Below, one piece after another: positions 58,891 to 64,000 of a stretch of DNA of 64,000 nt. Position numbers and translations under genes: made by a program. The stretch spans positions 1,364,240 to 1,428,239 of the forward strand of contig RDEW01000011.1 in NCBI GenBank assembly GCA_011109175.1. Direction: 5' to 3'. Positions within the stretch are counted from its first letter, which is position 1. Every line of letters begins with the position of its first letter. Below the pieces are notes generated by a model, which made no database searches, was not told the origin of the DNA, and saw only the letters and a program-made list of their open reading frames with translations. The DNA comes from Dicyema japonicum (Eukaryota > Dicyemida > Rhombozoa > Dicyemidae).

Positions 58891-59629
58891 TCAGCAATGA
58901 GATCAAAGGCCATCAGGTAAAAATGTGATTCTTGTCAATACTGGCGGCGTGGGTTGTGTCCATTCTATTTTGTCTCGACTGAATTCCACATAAAGTACCT
59001 CGGAAATCCTTTAGGTTAATTTTGGTGATGAAATTTTTCCATCGATCCAATTTTCTTTTGTTGATTTTAACTCTGTAATTTCACTAATAAGGTGGATAGT
59101 TTGGTCGTAGGAATTCTTTATTTTTTGAATCGGCGTCTTGTATGAATACGATAATTTCCTTAGAGAAATGGATTATAGTCTGCAATGATTCGTCCATGCA
59201 GGAAGTGCGTCGGCACTTGGGAGCAACACCGAGGAAAGATGAGGTGGCTGCTCAAGGGAGGTGGGATCACCTGACGGCCCCTACTTTCCTTAGTTTTTGT
59301 CGGTGATTTTTGGTATTTATATTAAATTAAAAATTAAATGATTCTTCTTGGAATGTGTTTCACTGATAACCTTATTAAAAAATTTCACCGCGGCATTTGA
59401 AATTCTCAACGGAAAAATTCGGATAGCAATTTTTTCCATTTCTTTGCGAAATGAATCCAATTTTGCACGTTTGTAATTGATTATGGTATTCCGATGCCTA
59501 ACAAAAGGCGAGAGTACTTCGATTGAGAGAAGAATTGGTTATGGTCAGAGTGGAGGTAATATATAACTTTCCCGGATATCCCGTGCGACTCAACGATCTA
59601 AAGGAGCTACTACTGTCAAACATTTTGAA

Positions 59630-60096
59630 GAGGAGATCAAGACAGTTTCCACGTCTACAGAAAATAAAAACAAGTCTATTCCTCACGATCTTCCAGCTTT
59701 TGAATACTCTGGAAATGTGTTTGTACATCTCTGTTACATCGAGTATGGGAGCCATCTAAATTTATAATGTGATGTACTCGTTCGACTTGACGGGGTCTAT
59801 CAGATTGAGCCACAAAGCCTCGAATTCAGAAAAGTGGAGGACAAAAGGAACTTTTGTGAATANAAGAGGAGATCAAGACAGTTTCCACGTCTACAGAAAA
59901 TGAAAACAAGTCTATTCCTCACGATCCTCCAGCTTTTGAATACTCTGGAAATGTGTTTATACATCTCTGTTACATCGAGTATGGGAGCCATCTAAATTTC
60001 TACTGTACTCGTTCGACTTGACAGGGTCTATCAGATTGAGCCACAAAGCCTCGAATTCAGAAAGGAGGAGGACAAAAGGAACTTTTGTGAATATGT
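59630..60096. repeat. Duplication with N at the joint, unit about 233 bp
   Basis: GAGGAGATCAAGACAGTTTCC at 59630 recurs at 59866, directly after TANA (N at 59863). Copies run to GGAACTTTTGTGAATA and differ at a handful of sites. It duplicates the upstream part of ORF1 of element E. Confidence 0.9.
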
Positions 60097-60308
60097 GAAT
60101 GCTATTTCACCTTTTGGTCTTGGAAACCATTGCTTCAGTGAAATCCGAGTGAGACCGTCTGAAATTGTGTTGAAGAACCTGCCCTTTTGGGTTGATGATA
60201 ACGACTTTCATGAAGTTGTCAAGAAATTAGCTTCCTCTATCACGAGCAAATGCAGTTTCTACAGGAGAGATAGGAGACTCCCTCTTGCAAAGGATCTAGT
60301 TGAATAAA

Positions 60309-60551
60309 GGGAGGATGCTATATCGCTTGTCCGTATTGGTTTCAACGTTACCCACGTACCAATTACATGTGAATGGTACAGGCCCACCTAGGTATTTCAA
60401 CTGCTAACGCTATGACACATATGCTNTGGATCAAGGAAGGAGTCTACATCGCTTGTCCGTCTTGGTTTCAACATTGTCCACGTACCAATTACATGTGAAT
60501 GATACAGGCCCACCGAGGTATTTCAACTGCTAACGCTATGACACATATGCT
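60309..60551. repeat. Duplication with N at the joint, unit about 120 bp
   Basis: The segment TCGCTTGTCCGT[A/C]TTGG through GCTATGACACATATGCT (to 60425) is repeated after the N at 60426, ending at 60551. Falls in ORF1 of element E. Confidence 0.85.
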
Positions 60552-60973
60552 CCTTCTGTAAGAAGACAAGATGTCTCCGTGCGCAGAAGAACACGACCTG
60601 ACTGCTTGTGAAGAGACTCCTGGGAACACAATGAATTGCATAAATTGTGACTCGTCCTCACATTGTGCCAGATATGATGGATGCCCAGCGACCTTAGCTT
60701 TTAATAGCAAGGTCACCCAAATGTTTGAAGCAAAGACTAAAAATAGTGCTAGTGAATTCCCGATCCATAGGGAAAAGGCATAATAAAATAGCACTACTTG
60801 CGAGGGTTTCCAAGATCGATATCTTTGTGGTCAATGAGACGAAATTAAAGAAAGAGAAGAGTAATATAATGACTAGATACAATTCCGTAGACATTTTATG
60901 GAAGGCTGGAGCATTTGCTAGTACGGGAACATTTATTTTCTATCGGGACTGCCTCCGAATTCGCAATCCAAAA

Positions 60974-61253
60974 GTCGTTTGTGATGTATTGCGTGAATTT
61001 GTAAGCAGGACGTTTGTTGCGACGGAGTATGGATTAGTGTTGGAGGTCTATACTATAAGATTCTTGAGACTTGTTCTACTGATATCTCTGAGTTCTACAA
61101 CAAGAATCCCTATGTCGTTTGTGATGTATTGCGTGAATTTGTAAGCAGGACGTTTGTTGCGACGGAGTATGGATTAGTGTTGGAGGTCTATACTATAAGA
61201 TTCTTGAGACTTGTTCTACTGATATCTCTGAGTTCTACAACAAGAATCCCCAT
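60974..61253. repeat. Tandem duplication, period 140 bp
   Basis: GTCGTTTGTGATGTATTGCG at 60974 recurs at 61114, and the copies are identical to ACAAGAATCCC. It duplicates part of the endonuclease of element E. Confidence 0.92.
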
Positions 61254-63138
61254 ACTATTTTAATTGGCAATCATAATTCCAAGAATACTAGTTATGGTTG
61301 TTGAAATACAAATCAAGATGGAAGACGTTTACAATTATTGTCTGATTCATGTGGCTTTGTGATCCTTACATCGGATGACCCAAATCATTTTTCTTATCAT
61401 GGTGGGGACAAATTCGGCGTATTCCTAGTATCGCCAGCTCTATCTGTCTATGTGGGAAAGCCAAAAACTCTATGGGATATCGGGAGCGACCATATTCCAC
61501 AAGAATTGGTTACTAGTATGAGGCCTGATGTTATAAAAGATGTTTTCTTGAGGTTCAACATATTTCATTTGGATTGGGTCCACTATAGGGTCTTCATATC
61601 CAATAATTTGTGTTCTACTGAGAGAGTTTTGAACCATAGAAGATATCAATACTGCAAGTCGAGAGGTAACAAAATTCATGCAGTCATATCTTAACCTATA
61701 TGCTCCGAAGGTTTTCTTAAAGAATAATTATTATTTTGAGTATTATGAGACTTATTCGCTAAAGGAATCTCCTAAAAGCAAGTTAAGGGGTTGTGTCGAC
61801 AAAATAGACGAGGAATTCATATCTGGATGATGAAGGAGGCAATCAGCAGTATATGGAAGGAGGAAACTGACCGTATATGGAAGGCTGAAACAGCGAAAAT
61901 TGATATGAAGAATCCCTTTTTATGGAAATGCCATCAGAAGATAATGTGTCCAAAGTCGGGAGCAGAAAAAATATATTGAATAAACCAGACCGAGGAAACA
62001 CCTTCGATACTCAGGGATCAGCTCCAAAAAATTCAGGGTGTGGATCCGTTGAGTTTGATCCCTGATGACAAAAAGAAGATGTCTGCTGATCTATTTAAAC
62101 ACTCCGACGAGAAACTGCCTATTGCTGATAGCACTGTCAGCGTCTTGAATTGGTGACGGCTATCAAGGAATACAACGTCAATGCTCAGGATATGACCACA
62201 TATCAATGAAACTTATCAAAGAGGGTCAGGATAATTTATTTGACTATCTGCGATGTCTTTATGATGGATGTTTACCACCCCCCTTTAATATGGAAGAAAG
62301 CTGTTATGAGGATGATTTTAAAACCAAGGAAGCCAAAGAGAGATCAGCATGTGTTCCAAGATACCTATTTGTTTGGCTAAGAAATTATCTTCGGGAAAGA
62401 CAATCTTTTGTGAAGGTGTGTGGAAATATATCCGATGCAATATTATTCAAGAGAGGAGTACCACAAGGTTCGGTATTGAGCCCTATTTTGTTTAATATAT
62501 TCATGGCGAGTTTTCCACGTCCGATGAATATTAATACTAGTCTTCTTATTTATGCGGATGACGTAATCGTGGTGGACACATCTCTAAAATCTTCTATATC
62601 TGAAGGAAGAATCCGGGAGTGTGTTGACCAGATTGAACATTGGTGCAACCTGAGAGGGTTAAAGTTCTCTGCTGAAAATCTTGTGCACTCCGAATAAGCA
62701 ATGTGAAAAAGCACCTAAAACAAGAATAGACACTGGGAGTAAACAATGCACACAGTCTGCGCTACCTGGGGGTCGACTATGGAAACGCAGGAGATTACAT
62801 AGACGACATAAAGGGGAGGAGAAAGANCTATGTCACAGGCGTTGAGCGATACCGAGCGCTACGTAATGCTCGATTTTAAAAATTCAAAGATTTTTTGTAA
62901 GAGAGTTGAGATTTTCTTGAGGGATAGAAGGGATCCAAGAAAAATGATGTTGTCGTTCGAGCATGCCACGTTAATAATCTCTCATTCGGAGGGTTTTGAC
63001 TCTGGTTTGATTTTCGAAATGATAGAGAGGGTGGCCTTGACCTCAGTCGTCAGTTTTCCAAACTCTTACAATAGTGGCATCGTATAGATACCAGACGTTA
63101 AGCGGTGCTCAGATTGCTGAAGCAGAGGAGTTGATCCC

Positions 63139-63464
63139 CAAGACTATTATCGAATGAGATCTTTTTGTTGCACATCGGTTCTGGATTTGAGAGTGTGCTG
63201 GACAAGATCGGTGTGTATGGTAGATTATACAAAATTCTGCTGATTTGTGAAATCCTGGAGAGGCTAGCTTCGATTAAAAAATTTCAACAAATGCTATTGT
63301 TCAAGACTATTATTGAATGAGATCTTTTTGTTGCACATCGGTTCTGGATTTGAGAGTGTGCTGGACAAGATCGGTGTGTATGGTAGATTATACAAAATTC
63401 TGCTGATTTGTGAAATCCTGGAGAGGCTAGCTTTGATTAAAAAATTTCAACAAATGCTGTTGTT
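63139..63464. repeat. Tandem duplication, period 163 bp
   Basis: CAAGACTATTAT[C/T]GAATGAGATC at 63139 recurs at 63302; the copies share the block to CAACAAATGCTxTTGTTCA with two or three mismatches. No protein motif recognised in it. Confidence 0.9.
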
Positions 63465-63585
63465 CAGAAGTCCAGCTTCACTACGAAATCTTCCTTCGCG
63501 TATGATGGGCTGACTATGAGACTGCGGACTGAATTACTAGCGACCTTGCATCGGTGCGGAATCTCAACCTCTATCTGAGTTTGAT

Positions 63586-63960
63586 TCAGCTTAGGGGTTG
63601 GGAAATCACTGGTTGTTTTGCAACAATTTTGGACGATAGAAGTCTGAGTATGTTTCCAATAGCAATAGGATCCCAAGGCTTTTTGAAGGCTAACAATTGA
63701 CGCAAGCAATAGTTGGAAATTTCAGTTAGACAAATGTAGCCAATGAGAACCATCATAGAGTTGGTTAATGTGTCCCCCGCATCGGAAGCGGCAACAGAAG
63801 TAAAATCTTTTACATGACGTAGGCTGTTTAGGCCTGCACTACTGCTTCCCGTGAAAGATGAAATAGCCGATCTTATGTCATCGGTGGTGAGAAACAAGTG
63901 TGACACGTCTGTCCTATTTTTGTTGTGCGTAGGTCGTATGGAGTTGGCAAAGCGTCGAGC
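63586..63960 (-). pseudogene. KRPDG-type retroelement RT N-terminal fragment
   Basis: The minus frame reads TTDDIRSAISSFTGSSSAGLNSLRHVKDFTS (63890-63800), SDAGDTLTNSMMVLIGYICL and FKKPWDPIAIGNILRLLSSKI. This matches the start of the RT domain in the same family as the KRPDG fragments at 30.8-33.1 kb (DEVxxAIxSFxxGSAGGxDGLxxxHLKD...KKxGGxRPIAVGxxLRRLxxK). It is truncated at both ends; the window ends shortly after. Confidence 0.65.
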
Positions 63961-64000
63961 ATAAGTGGAAGCACCTTGTCATTACTGGAGACTGTCCGTA

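Larger units (their letters stand above)
56640..58990 (-). mobile_element. Non-LTR retrotransposon D, inactive and disturbed by duplications
   Basis: Minus-strand text in order: a repeated NIIVFGDFNARN endonuclease motif (58790-58640), RT blocks SLIMNAKNFPANGPDRIYIYHLKKW (58200-58120), VLASIDISKTFDRTSLHIVSNKI (57850-57785), PNGVPQCSSLSPDLFDFHLSSI with SYANDLILAAGDKN (YADD changed to YAND, 57700-57560), and a C-terminus TIYKQFIGNTLNYAAC (57080-57020). Three local duplications interrupt it at 58643, 57228 and 56734. It is related to A/C in motif text but is a separate copy with its own substitutions. Confidence 0.65.
59500..63130 (+). mobile_element. Two-ORF non-LTR retrotransposon E, inactive and disturbed by duplications
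   Basis: ORF1 remains at 60036-60720: EIVLKNLPFWVDDNDFHEVV (RRM-like, 60150-60210) and a zinc-knuckle CINCDSSSHCARYDGC (60636-60683). The endonuclease starts at 60725 (IVLVNSRSIGKRHNKIALLARV, VNETKL) and includes GSDHIPQELV (61485). RT: CLYDG (62255), WLRNYLRERQSFVKVCG (62375-62425), FKRGVPQGSVLSPILFNIFM (62445-62505), IYADDVIVVDTSLKSS (62549-62595), YLGVDYGNAGDY after a frame change. The stretch between RT motifs 1 and 4 is deleted (KEAKERSACVPRYL joint, about 62330). Same family as element F, on the opposite strand. Confidence 0.75.

Overview
This is a eukaryotic, animal-type window of about 37-40% GC. It holds no rRNA, no CRISPR array and no bacterial operon structure. Its most telling property is that nearly every host gene is cut by introns of only 21-28 bp, each GT...AG with an AT-rich 3' end. 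Once these are removed, conserved animal proteins read through: a RAD51/XRCC2-like ATPase, DNAJB9, CAPZB, RUVBL1, PAX6, cytochrome c, DDX27 and a CCCH zinc-finger protein. Introns this small together with a PAX6 gene point to a dicyemid mesozoan (Dicyema-like) or a comparably reduced parasitic lophotrochozoan. That assignment is inference; no marker in the window proves it.

Layout. 1-5.4 kb: dead Tc1/mariner and Tigger transposons, a tRNA-like SINE head and two head-to-tail non-LTR retrotransposon (LINE) fragments, all on minus except the Tc1 piece. 5.47-6.02 kb: RAD51-paralog-like gene (+). 6.4-10.9 kb: LINE scraps, then a nearly complete two-ORF LINE (-). 12.0-12.6 kb: DNAJB9 (+). 12.8-17.1 kb: hAT, Tc1 and Tigger remains plus pieces of a LINE family whose C-terminus carries a PD-(D/E)XK-like KRPDG motif. 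18.2-21.8 kb: a LINE (+) with a Tigger transposon inserted in it. 22.99-23.98 kb: CAPZB (-). 24.76-25.99 kb: a pogo-type element with terminal inverted repeats that encloses an RT fragment. 26.7-33.1 kb: hAT, RT and KRPDG-type fragments in both orientations. 35.9-37.3 kb: RUVBL1 (-). 37.5-40.8 kb: two LINE 3' fragments. 42.5-44.0 kb: PAX6 (-). 46.7-47.1 kb: cytochrome c (-). 50.0-51.8 kb: DDX27 (-). 52.1-54.4 kb: RT fragments. 55.3-55.9 kb: CCCH protein and a small unknown ORF (-). 56.6-64 kb: LINEs heavily disturbed by 124-233 bp tandem duplications and five single N bases, which look like assembly scars.

The host genes are unrelated housekeeping or developmental genes. They stand as single, very compact transcription units separated by transposon debris. 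DDX27 (536 aa), cytochrome c (121 aa), the RAD51-like gene (176 aa) and CAPZB read without indels. RUVBL1, DNAJB9 and PAX6 need one to four small indel corrections but are otherwise well conserved. This suggests residual sequencing error at least as much as gene decay.

The most notable observations are: a cytochrome c whose axial Met80 is replaced by Lys in an otherwise intact protein; the dense set of 21-28 bp introns; a strong excess of the palindrome CACGTG in host exons; 2A-like motifs at the N-terminus of one LINE family; and nested or inverted transposon structures.
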